Assembly: GCA_934254985.1 (NCBI GenBank)
Contig: CAKQMS010000005.1
Location: 1-64,000, forward strand
DNA: 64,000 nucleotides
DNA from: an uncultured Prevotella sp.
GTDB lineage: Bacteria; Bacteroidota; Bacteroidia; Bacteroidales; Bacteroidaceae
Direction: 5' to 3'
In this document: piece after piece, positions 56,914 through 64,000 of the stretch
Layout: each line of letters opens with the position of its first letter
How positions within the stretch are numbered: the first letter of the stretch is position 1
The notes under the pieces: generated by a model
The model's database searches: none
What the model saw: only the letters and a program-made list of their open reading frames with translations
Told to the model about the DNA's origin: nothing
Program-made: the position numbers and the translations under genes

Positions 56914-57866
56914 TGACAAATCAAGCAAATGGCAAATGGGGTATCGTTTACTGCCCTAAGGTGGGAGTGATGATGCCGTCGGCCAAAAGATGGGCTAAGA
57001 TAGAACAATGCCTTAAGGAACAGCAAGTGGACTACGACTATGTGCAGAGCGAAAACACGGGTAGCGTAGAAAGATTGGTGAAGATGTATATCAATAATGG
57101 ATATAAGACTATCGTCATCATAGGTGGCGACTCTGCCTTGAATGATGCTGTAAACTGCTTGATGCAGACAGAAAAGGAAACTCGCGACCAGATAGCATTA
57201 GGCGTTATTCCTAATGGTATGATGAACGATTTTGCTCACTTCTGGGAATATAAAGAAGATGATTATGCTAAGATTATCGGGTGGATAAAGGAACGCAGAA
57301 TCAGAAAGATTGACCTTGGATGCATTCGCTATACGAATAAGCACGATGAGCCTTGTCATCGCTATTTCCTCAATTGTGTGAATGTTGGTCTTATCGCTGC
57401 CATTATGAACCTTAGACGCAAGACGCACCACTTGTTTGGCTCGCGTACGCTGTCGTTTGTGTCTTCATTCCTATTGTTGTTGTTCCAACGTATGGACTAC
57501 AAAATGTCTATTCGCTTGAATACCGATAAGATAAAGCGTAAGGTGATGACCGTGTGTGTAGGCAACTGTCAGGGATACGGTCAAACTCCTAATGCCGTGC
57601 CTTACAATGGTTTACTTGATGTCTCTGTGGTTTATCACCCAGAGATGACTCAGCTGTTTGAAGGCATCTACATGTTTGTTCGTGGTAAATTCCTCAATCA
57701 TAAGAGTGTGCATCCTTATCGCACACAGGAAATTGTGTTTGAAAACACACAGAATGCCATGGTGGGTATCGATGGCAGACTTATGAATACTCCTAAAGGT
57801 ATGTTTAGCATATCTGTAGAGCAAGAAGTGCTCAACTTTATCATTCCTGGCTGGAAAGGGTATTAA
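56910..57866 (+). CDS. Diacylglycerol kinase-family lipid kinase
   Basis: A 318-residue protein; residues from about 70 carry IIGGDSALNDAVN, the DAGK catalytic motif with GGDSA in place of the usual GGDGT, and GVIPNGMMNDFA. The downstream half has the beta-sandwich of this family (NCQGYGQTPNAVPYNGLLD). Probable lipid kinase; the substrate is unknown. The ATG overlaps the miaA stop codon, so translation is coupled. A frame that begins at 56835 only adds 25 unsupported residues inside miaA. Confidence 0.85.
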   Translation: MMTNQANGKWGIVYCPKVGVMMPSAKRWAKIEQCLKEQQVDYDYVQSENTGSVERLVKMYINNGYKTIVIIGGDSALNDAVNCLMQTEKETRDQIALGVIPNGMMNDFAHFWEYKEDDYAKIIGWIKERRIRKIDLGCIRYTNKHDEPCHRYFLNCVNVGLIAAIMNLRRKTHHLFGSRTLSFVSSFLLLLFQRMDYKMSIRLNTDKIKRKVMTVCVGNCQGYGQTPNAVPYNGLLDVSVVYHPEMTQLFEGIYMFVRGKFLNHKSVHPYRTQEIVFENTQNAMVGIDGRLMNTPKGMFSISVEQEVLNFIIPGWKGY

Positions 57867-57894
57867 GTGAAGAGGGAAGAGACTCTTCACTTAA
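57863..57894 (+). terminator. Hairpin over the stop codon of the lipid kinase gene
   Basis: A perfect 12-bp stem (TTAAGTGAAGAG / CTCTTCACTTAA, 8-base loop) that includes the TAA stop at 57864-57866. Its stem is built from the GTGAAGA module seen at 43398 and 49620. Confidence 0.65.
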
Positions 57895-57927
57895 TTATCG
57901 TTATTTTTACAAATTGTTGGGAAATAG

Positions 57928-57959
57928 TTTGTGTGGTTGAGTTTTTTTGTTTACCTTTG
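57928..57959 (+). promoter_or_regulatory. Promoter of the alpha-glucan operon
   Basis: TTTG (57928-57931), 20-base spacer, TACCTTTG (57952-57959). It gives a leader of about 87 bases before the ATG at 58053; no clear structure was seen in the leader. Confidence 0.75.
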
Positions 57960-58052
57960 AACCAAATAAAGCCTATGGTGGATAATCGCAAGATTTAAGC
58001 CATGACCTTGAAACGATAAATCAATAATTATATAACTAACCTTAATAGAACT

Positions 58053-59999
58053 ATGAGTTATCTTAGATTTGAAAAAGCTCTAATGACTAACTTGCAGGAC
58101 TCGCTACCGAAGGAATTGTTGCGTACAAATCGTTCGGGAGCCTATTCTTGTTCTACTATCGTAGATTGCAACACCAGAAAGTATCATGGTTTGCTCGTTG
58201 TTCCAGTTCCTGAAATCGACGACGATAATCATGTTCTGCTTTCATCTCTTGATGTTACAGTCGTACAGCATGGAGCAGAATTTAATCTTGGCTTGCATAA
58301 GTATCAGGGCAACAACTTTAGTCCTATGGGACATAAGTACATTCGCGAGTTCGATTGCGACAAAGTCCCTACAACCATCTATCGTGTCGGTGGTGTGTTG
58401 CTTAAGAAAGAGGTGGTCTTCCAACATTACGAAGATCGTATTCTTATTCGCTACACCCTCGTTGATGCCCATTCGGCAACAACACTCCGTTTCCGTCCTT
58501 TCCTCGCTTTCAGAAGCGTAAGGCAATTCACTCATGAAAATACTGTTGCCTCTCGTGACTTCTATCCTGTAGACAATGGTATTAAAACTTGCATGTACGA
58601 GGGCTATCCTGATTTGTATATGCAGTTCAGCAAGAAAAACGAATTCATATTCCATCCTGATTGGTATCGTGGCGTAGAATATCCAAAGGAGCAGGAACGG
58701 GGTTATGCTTCTACTGAGGATCTTTATGTTCCAGGATATTTCGAGATGCCTATCAAGAAGGGTGAGAGCATAGTATTCTCAGCTGCTATTTCTTCTATCA
58801 AACCTTCTTCATTAAAGAAACTCTTCGACGAAGAGGTGGCAGAACGTAATCCTCGCGACAACTTCTTCCATTGCTTGGTAAATGCTGCACACCAGTTCCA
58901 TATCCGTAAGAATAACGACGATCGCTATCTCCTTGCTGGCTATCCTTGGTTCAAATGTCGTGCGCGTGATACCTTTATCTCGCTTCCTGGTCTTACACTC
59001 TCTATCGAGGAACAAGACTATTTCGAGCTTGTGATGAAGACTGCTGAACGTGGAATTCGCGAGTTTATGGCTGGTAAGCCTCTCACAGGCATGATAACAG
59101 AAATCGAACAGCCAGATGTATTGCTTTGGGCAATATGGGCTATCCAGCAATATGCCAAGGAGGCTTCGTTAGAGAAATGTAACGAGATGTATGGCAAACT
59201 TGTTGCCGACATCGTGAAGTTTATCGAAGCTAACAAGCATAACAATCTCGAACTAAGAGAAAATGGACTCCTATATTCTGAGGGCAAGAAGAATGCCGTT
59301 ACATGGATGAACTCTACTGCTAATGGGCGTCCTGTTGTTCCTCGTACTGGATATATCGTTGAGTTCAACGCTTTGTGGTATAATGCCTTGTGCTTCGCTG
59401 CTTCGTTGGAAGAACTTTCTGGCAATAATGCACAGGTAGACCATCTGAATAAGTTGGCTGAGAAGGTGAAGGCTTCATTCGTTGCGGTATTCCTCAATGA
59501 GCATGGATATTTGTTCGACTATGTAGACGATAAGGATCCTCGCGACTGGAGTGTTCGTCCTAATATGATATTTGCAGCAGCCTTTGATTATTCTCCTTTG
59601 GATCAGGCTCAGAAGAAGGGTGTAGTAGACATCTGTACTCGTGAGTTGCTGACTCCTAAGGGCTTGCGTTCTCTCTCTCCAAAGAGTGGTGGCTACAATC
59701 CTATGTATGTAGGTCCACAGACACAGCGCGACTATGCTTACCATCAGGGTACAGCTTGGCCATGGCTTGGTGGATTCTATATGGAAGCATCGCTAAAACT
59801 CTATAAGCGCACACGCTTGAGTTTTATCGAGCGTCAGCTGGTGGGCTATGAAGATGAGATGTCTTATCATTGCCTCGGCACTATTCCTGAGCTCTTCGAT
59901 GGCAACCCTCCATTCCATGGTCGTGGTGGCATTTCATTTGCTATGAATGTAGGCGAGGTGTTGAGAACACTCGAATTGTTGGAGAAATACAAATATTAA
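58053..59999 (+). CDS. Glycogen debranching enzyme (amylo-alpha-1,6-glucosidase, GH133)
   Basis: A 648-residue protein. The N-terminal half (LLRTNRSGAYSCSTIVDCNT, KYHGLLVVPVP) is the GDE N-terminal beta domain; the C-terminal half (about 270-640) is an (alpha/alpha)6 catalytic domain with AGYPWFKCRARDTFISLPGL, LLWAIWAIQQYA and AYHQGTAWPWLGGFY. It removes branch points in glycogen. It lacks a signal peptide, as expected for a cytoplasmic enzyme, and starts a three-gene operon with GT4 and GH57 genes. Confidence 0.92.
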   Translation: MSYLRFEKALMTNLQDSLPKELLRTNRSGAYSCSTIVDCNTRKYHGLLVVPVPEIDDDNHVLLSSLDVTVVQHGAEFNLGLHKYQGNNFSPMGHKYIREFDCDKVPTTIYRVGGVLLKKEVVFQHYEDRILIRYTLVDAHSATTLRFRPFLAFRSVRQFTHENTVASRDFYPVDNGIKTCMYEGYPDLYMQFSKKNEFIFHPDWYRGVEYPKEQERGYASTEDLYVPGYFEMPIKKGESIVFSAAISSIKPSSLKKLFDEEVAERNPRDNFFHCLVNAAHQFHIRKNNDDRYLLAGYPWFKCRARDTFISLPGLTLSIEEQDYFELVMKTAERGIREFMAGKPLTGMITEIEQPDVLLWAIWAIQQYAKEASLEKCNEMYGKLVADIVKFIEANKHNNLELRENGLLYSEGKKNAVTWMNSTANGRPVVPRTGYIVEFNALWYNALCFAASLEELSGNNAQVDHLNKLAEKVKASFVAVFLNEHGYLFDYVDDKDPRDWSVRPNMIFAAAFDYSPLDQAQKKGVVDICTRELLTPKGLRSLSPKSGGYNPMYVGPQTQRDYAYHQGTAWPWLGGFYMEASLKLYKRTRLSFIERQLVGYEDEMSYHCLGTIPELFDGNPPFHGRGGISFAMNVGEVLRTLELLEKYKY

Positions 60000-60004
60000 T
60001 AATA

Positions 60005-60011
60005 GGGAGGA
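60005..60011 (+). promoter_or_regulatory. Shine-Dalgarno-like sequence before the GT4 gene
   Basis: GGGAGGA lies 6 bases before the ATG at 60018 in the 18-base gap after the debranching enzyme gene. One of only two clear Shine-Dalgarno sequences noted in the window. Confidence 0.55.
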
Positions 60012-60017
60012 CGACAA

Positions 60018-61286
60018 ATGAAAGTTTTAATGTTTGGATGGGAGTATCCTCCCCATGTATATGGCGGTCTTGCTACTGCCAACTTCGGTATTGCCGAAGG
60101 TTTGCATGCACAACCCGATATGGACATCACCCTTTGCTTGCCTAAGCCTTGGGGCGATGAGGATAGAACTTTTGCCAAGATTATTGGCATGAACTGTGTG
60201 CCTATCGCTTATCGTGATGTCAACTACGACTATGTTAAAGAACGCATATCTCATATCATGGAACCAGAACTTTATTATAAGTTCCGCGACCATATCTATG
60301 CCGACTTTAATTATATGAATGTCAACGACCTTGGATGTATGGAGTTTGCTGGTGGTTATCCTTCAAATCTTCATGAAGAGATTAACAACTACTCTATCAT
60401 CGCAGGTGTTGTTGCACGTAGCATGGACTTCGATATCATCCATGCTCATGACTGGCTAACTTTCCCTGCTGGTATTCATGCTAAGCAGGTTAGTGGTAAG
60501 CCTCTCTGCATTCATGTTCATGCTACAGACTTCGACCGTAGCCGCGGTAAGGTCAACCCTACCGTTTACAGCATCGAGAAGAATGGTATGGACAATGCAG
60601 ACTGTATCATGTGTGTGTCTGAGCTCACTCGCCAGACTGTTATCAATCAGTATCATCAGGATCCTCGCAAGTGCTTTACAGTTCATAATGCTGTTTATCC
60701 ACTTCGTCAGGAGCTTCAGGATATTCCTCGTCCTGACCATACCGGCAAAGAAAAGGTCGTTACCTTCCTTGGTCGTCTCACTATGCAAAAGGGACCGGAA
60801 TACTTCGTTGAGGCTGCCAATATGGTATTGCATCGCACACGCAATGTGCGTTTCTGTATGGCAGGTTCGGGCGATATGATGGATCAGATGATTTATCTTG
60901 CTGCTGAGCGTGGTATCGCTGACAGATTCCATTTTCCAGGCTTTATGCGTGGAAAGCAGGTATATGAATGCTTGAAGAATTCCGACGTTTATGTGATGCC
61001 TTCTGTGAGCGAACCTTTCGGTATCTCACCTCTTGAGGCTATGCAATGCGGTACTCCTTCAATCATCTCTAAGCAGAGTGGTTGTGCGGAAATCCTCACT
61101 AACTGTATAAAGGTAGACTATTGGGATATTCATGCCCTCGCTGATGCCATATATTCTATCTGCCACAACGAGAGTCTCTTCACTTATCTTAAGGAAGAAG
61201 GCAAGCGTGAGGTAGACCAGATAACATGGGAAAAGGTTGGCGCATGGATTAAGGAACTCTACATGCGTACACTTGGCTGGAAATAA
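60018..61286 (+). CDS. GT4-family glycosyltransferase (glycogen-synthase-like)
   Basis: A 422-residue GT-B protein. The N-terminal GWEYPPHVYGGLATANFGIA motif, FLGRLTMQKGPEYFVEAANM (about 250-270) and the E-x7-E signature EPFGISPLE (about 332-340) are all typical of the GT4/starch-synthase superfamily. It is located between debranching enzyme and GH57 genes, so a role in glycogen or alpha-glucan synthesis is likely. No signal peptide. The exact donor (UDP- or ADP-glucose) is not visible. Confidence 0.88.
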   Translation: MKVLMFGWEYPPHVYGGLATANFGIAEGLHAQPDMDITLCLPKPWGDEDRTFAKIIGMNCVPIAYRDVNYDYVKERISHIMEPELYYKFRDHIYADFNYMNVNDLGCMEFAGGYPSNLHEEINNYSIIAGVVARSMDFDIIHAHDWLTFPAGIHAKQVSGKPLCIHVHATDFDRSRGKVNPTVYSIEKNGMDNADCIMCVSELTRQTVINQYHQDPRKCFTVHNAVYPLRQELQDIPRPDHTGKEKVVTFLGRLTMQKGPEYFVEAANMVLHRTRNVRFCMAGSGDMMDQMIYLAAERGIADRFHFPGFMRGKQVYECLKNSDVYVMPSVSEPFGISPLEAMQCGTPSIISKQSGCAEILTNCIKVDYWDIHALADAIYSICHNESLFTYLKEEGKREVDQITWEKVGAWIKELYMRTLGWK

Positions 61287-61311
61287 TACTTAAAATTTAA
61301 AGACTACAGAC

Positions 61312-62748
61312 ATGAAAACAATATGTTTATATTTTGAGATACATCAGATAATTCATCTCAAACGCTACCGCTTCTTCGATATCGGTACCGACCATTATTA
61401 TTACGATGACTACGAGAATGAGCGTAGCATTGCCGACATAGCAGAGCGCTCTTACATGCCTGCTCTCAACACCTTGCTCGATATGATCAAGGAGAATGGT
61501 GACTATTTCAAGGTTGCTTTCTCTATCTCAGGTGTTGGTATGGAACAGCTTGAGCTACATGCTCCTCAGGTTATTGAGAAACTTCAGGAACTTAACGCTA
61601 CAGGTTGTGTAGAATTCCTCGCAGAACCTTATTCTCACGGACTTTCTTCTTTGAAAAATGAAGAATCGTTTGTTGCTGATGTAAAGAAGCAATGTGTTAA
61701 GATGAAGGAATACTTTGGTAAGTCGCCAAAGGTATTGCGCAACTCTTCACTTATCTATAGCGACGATATTGGTATGCAGGCTGCGCAGATGGGCTTCGTA
61801 GGTATGCTTACCGAAGGCGCTAAGCATGTGTTGGGATGGAAGTCTCCTCACTATGTATACAATTGTGCGTTGGCTCCACAGCTCAAGTTGTTGCTTCGCG
61901 ATGTAAACCTCAGCGATGATATCTCATTGCGCTTCAATAATACTGATTGGCCTGGCTATCCTTTATTTGCCGACAACTATATCAATAATATAGTAGCTCT
62001 ACCAGCAGAGGAGCAGAATATCAATATCTTCATGGAGCTTTCAGCTATTGGTATTGCTCAGCCATTGTCGAGCAACATTCTCGACTTCATTCGTGCGTTG
62101 CCAGCATGTGCTAAGAATCAGGGCATTGGCTTTGCTACTCCAAGCGAGATTTTTGCTAACACCAATAGTGTAGGCACTCTCGATGTTCCTGACACATTGT
62201 CATGGGTAGACGAAGAGCGCGATGTTAGCTGCTGGCTTGGCAATGCTCTTCAGCGTGAGGCTTTCGAAAAGCTATATAGTGTAGCTGATCGTGTGCGCAT
62301 TGCTAACGACCCTCGTATCAATCAGGATTGGGACTATCTGCAGGCAAGCAACAACTTCCGCTTTATGACCACCAAGCCTTCTAACGTAGGTCTTGATCGT
62401 GGTATCTATAGCAGTCCATTCGATGCTTTCACTAACTATATGAACATCCTTGGCGACTTCATCACACGTGTAAACAACCTCTATCCTGAGGAGATTGATA
62501 ATGAGCAGCTCGAATCATTGCTCACTACTATCAAGAACCAGGGCGACGAGATTGAGATGAAGAGTAAGGAGATTACTCGTCTTCAGGCTAAGATAGAAAA
62601 GCTTGAAACTGAAGAGGCTAAGCTCCGTGCTAAATATGGTGAAACTCCTAAGGCTACTGCAAAGAAGCCTGCTGCAAAGAAAACAGCTGCTAAGAAGGAA
62701 ACAACAGCTAAGAAGACAACAGCAGCAAAAAAGAATACTGCAGAATAA
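61312..62748 (+). CDS. GH57-family alpha-glucan enzyme with a Lys/Ala-rich tail
   Basis: A 478-residue cytoplasmic protein. Residues 1-400 are GH57: CLYFEIHQ (motif 1), VEFLAEPYSHGLSSL (motif 2) and the FRFMTTKP-type end. Likely an alpha-amylase or 4-alpha-glucanotransferase. Residues about 403-445 form a coiled coil (ITRLQAKIEKLETEEAKL), and the last 32 residues repeat Ala/Thr-Lys-Lys (KKPAAKKTAAKK) like a histone-H1-type basic tail. Such a tail is unusual for GH57 as I know it. It ends the three-gene operon; a hairpin follows. Confidence 0.85.
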   Translation: MKTICLYFEIHQIIHLKRYRFFDIGTDHYYYDDYENERSIADIAERSYMPALNTLLDMIKENGDYFKVAFSISGVGMEQLELHAPQVIEKLQELNATGCVEFLAEPYSHGLSSLKNEESFVADVKKQCVKMKEYFGKSPKVLRNSSLIYSDDIGMQAAQMGFVGMLTEGAKHVLGWKSPHYVYNCALAPQLKLLLRDVNLSDDISLRFNNTDWPGYPLFADNYINNIVALPAEEQNINIFMELSAIGIAQPLSSNILDFIRALPACAKNQGIGFATPSEIFANTNSVGTLDVPDTLSWVDEERDVSCWLGNALQREAFEKLYSVADRVRIANDPRINQDWDYLQASNNFRFMTTKPSNVGLDRGIYSSPFDAFTNYMNILGDFITRVNNLYPEEIDNEQLESLLTTIKNQGDEIEMKSKEITRLQAKIEKLETEEAKLRAKYGETPKATAKKPAAKKTAAKKETTAKKTTAAKKNTAE

Positions 62749-62785
62749 TTTAACGATGTTAAATCAAATTCCATAATCATTTAAG

Positions 62786-62824
62786 AGGGTGCTTAAAGAT
62801 GAGTTTTCTTTAGGCGCCCTTTAA
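62786..62824 (+). terminator. Weak terminator after the GH57 gene
   Basis: A 14-position stem with G-U pairs (AGGGTGCTTAAAGA with TCTTTAGGCGCCCT), 7-base loop; followed by TTAATGATTT with only a poor T-run. Confidence 0.5.
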
Positions 62825-62860
62825 TGATTTAAAATTAATACTCCACGCCATAATAATTTG

Positions 62861-64000
62861 ATGAATTACAAACGAGTCATATACATATTATTAATAGGAA
62901 CGATTACGCTTTTAGCTTCTTGTTCTGATAATCGCCATGATGATAATTCGTGGTTTAAACCTATCGATGATTTTGTGGCAGAACATCAGCAACTTATGCA
63001 GAGCCATCCTGATTCGATGATGACGCTCGTTAGAAGATTGCAATGCACAGAACGTCCTGAACTATCAGAGCAATGGAAGCGACTTATCATAGCGAAATGC
63101 TATTTCTTAAAAGGTGCCGATGCAGAATGTCAGAATCTTATCGATTCTGTAAATGACTTTTGCCGTCAGCATCCTAACTCACAATACTCATACAAGATAC
63201 AATCCTATGCCGACAACCTTCAGGGTGTGTTGCTTCAGGCTATAGGTCAGCGCGATTCTGCTTTGACTTATTATGTCAAGGCATATAATGCAATTATGAA
63301 TCTCCCCAATCATGATGAGGCTATCGATATATGTATCAATGCTGCCGATGCTTCACGCCAGTTGGGTAAGCTTGCTAATGCTTCATCATGGTATCGTAGA
63401 GCTAACTTCCTTGCAGACTCTCTGCATATTGATGTAGCACAAAACTGTATATTAGCAGGTTTAGGACAGGTATATAACGATCTGCAAAACTATCAGTTTG
63501 CTCATTACTATTTCCGTAAGGCTGAGCAACAGTATCCTCCTAAAACTCCTAAGGATATTCATTTCTTTTATAACAGCTGGGGTAATGTATATAGTAGCCA
63601 AGGCAAATCGGCTGAAGCTCTTAAATGTTTCTTGAAATGCCAAAAGGCTACTAATGCTATGGAGTCTCCATTTATGTCGTCTGTGGTTAATTCCAACCTT
63701 GGACAGACTTATATGGAACTTAACGAACTCGACTCAGCTCAAAAATATCTGTCATTGGCTTCAGCTTTTTTCCTCGCTAAGCCTGATATGAACAGCGATG
63801 TTCAATTCTTTGTAGATGGATTGAATGCTTCTTTGGCATTAAAGCAGGATAATCTTGCTAAAGCTACTAAGATATTGAGTAAGCCTTATGTGCTCGACCA
63901 TATGCCACCCAACTATCTATACCTGCATCATAAAGGATTAGCCGATCTCTATGAGCGCAAGGGTGATTATGCAAAGGCTTTGGAATATCAGAAGTTGACA
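62861..64000 (+). CDS. TPR lipoprotein, partial (runs off the window)
   Basis: An ATG at 62861 begins a frame that stays open to the window end (380 codons). It has a lipobox (LLASCSDN, Cys about residue 19) and then TPR-like helices (DSALTYYVKAYNAIMN, AEALKCFLKC, DSAQKYLSLASAF). The layout is like the N-terminal half of the regulator at 20267-22009, which ends in a transmembrane helix and an AraC domain. Whether this one does cannot be seen. The 3' end lies beyond base 64000. Confidence 0.75.
   Translation, partial: MNYKRVIYILLIGTITLLASCSDNRHDDNSWFKPIDDFVAEHQQLMQSHPDSMMTLVRRLQCTERPELSEQWKRLIIAKCYFLKGADAECQNLIDSVNDFCRQHPNSQYSYKIQSYADNLQGVLLQAIGQRDSALTYYVKAYNAIMNLPNHDEAIDICINAADASRQLGKLANASSWYRRANFLADSLHIDVAQNCILAGLGQVYNDLQNYQFAHYYFRKAEQQYPPKTPKDIHFFYNSWGNVYSSQGKSAEALKCFLKCQKATNAMESPFMSSVVNSNLGQTYMELNELDSAQKYLSLASAFFLAKPDMNSDVQFFVDGLNASLALKQDNLAKATKILSKPYVLDHMPPNYLYLHHKGLADLYERKGDYAKALEYQKLT

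Overview
The window is a piece of a Bacteroidales chromosome, most likely from a Prevotellaceae species (Prevotella/Segatella-like). The reasons are SusC/SusD pairs with lipoprotein signals, a hybrid two-component regulator ending in an AraC domain, a PL11 enzyme with a type IX secretion tail, and more than ten promoters of the Bacteroidetes -33 TTTG / -7 TAnnTTTG form. Shine-Dalgarno sequences are nearly absent. No rRNA, tRNA, CRISPR array, prophage or insertion sequence was seen.

Region 1 (1-22.4 kb): a REP-like triple hairpin at the left edge, then a seven-gene operon (375-17361) in the order fasciclin, SusC, SusD, fasciclin, fasciclin, SusC, SusD. It contains no hydrolase and ends at a strong terminator. 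A large MG2-like secreted protein and a membrane-spanning TPR/AraC regulator follow.

Region 2 (22.4-43.0 kb): an island for pectin or arabinogalactan use. A minus-strand pair (GH2 beta-galactosidase, GH115 glucuronidase) diverges from a transmembrane propeller/AraC regulator, a DUF4450 protein and a PL11 rhamnogalacturonan lyase with a very long beta-repeat tail. A lipocalin-like protein and a full hybrid two-component system close the island. It has no SusC/SusD pair of its own.

Region 3 (43.0-57.9 kb): mostly housekeeping. It holds groES-groEL, with a sigma54-like promoter upstream of groES, then a candidate small RNA. Next come an AmgK-type kinase fused to a RapZ C-terminal domain and a MurU-like nucleotidyltransferase, which suggests muramic acid recycling. 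GMP synthase follows, then a minus-strand operon (FMN oxidoreductase, iron-sulfur flavoprotein, MATE exporter), a TIGR02757 protein with a 50-residue neighbour, MscL, GAPDH, MiaA and a diacylglycerol-kinase-like protein.

Region 4 (58.0-64.0 kb): an alpha-glucan operon (GH133 debranching enzyme, GT4 glycosyltransferase, GH57 enzyme with a histone-like tail), then a lipoprotein TPR gene cut by the window edge.

The least explained signals are intergenic: arrays of short self-complementary words in two convergent gaps, a duplicated promoter/hairpin unit before murU, reshuffled GTGAAGA modules, and two orphan promoter-terminator units that may be small RNAs.
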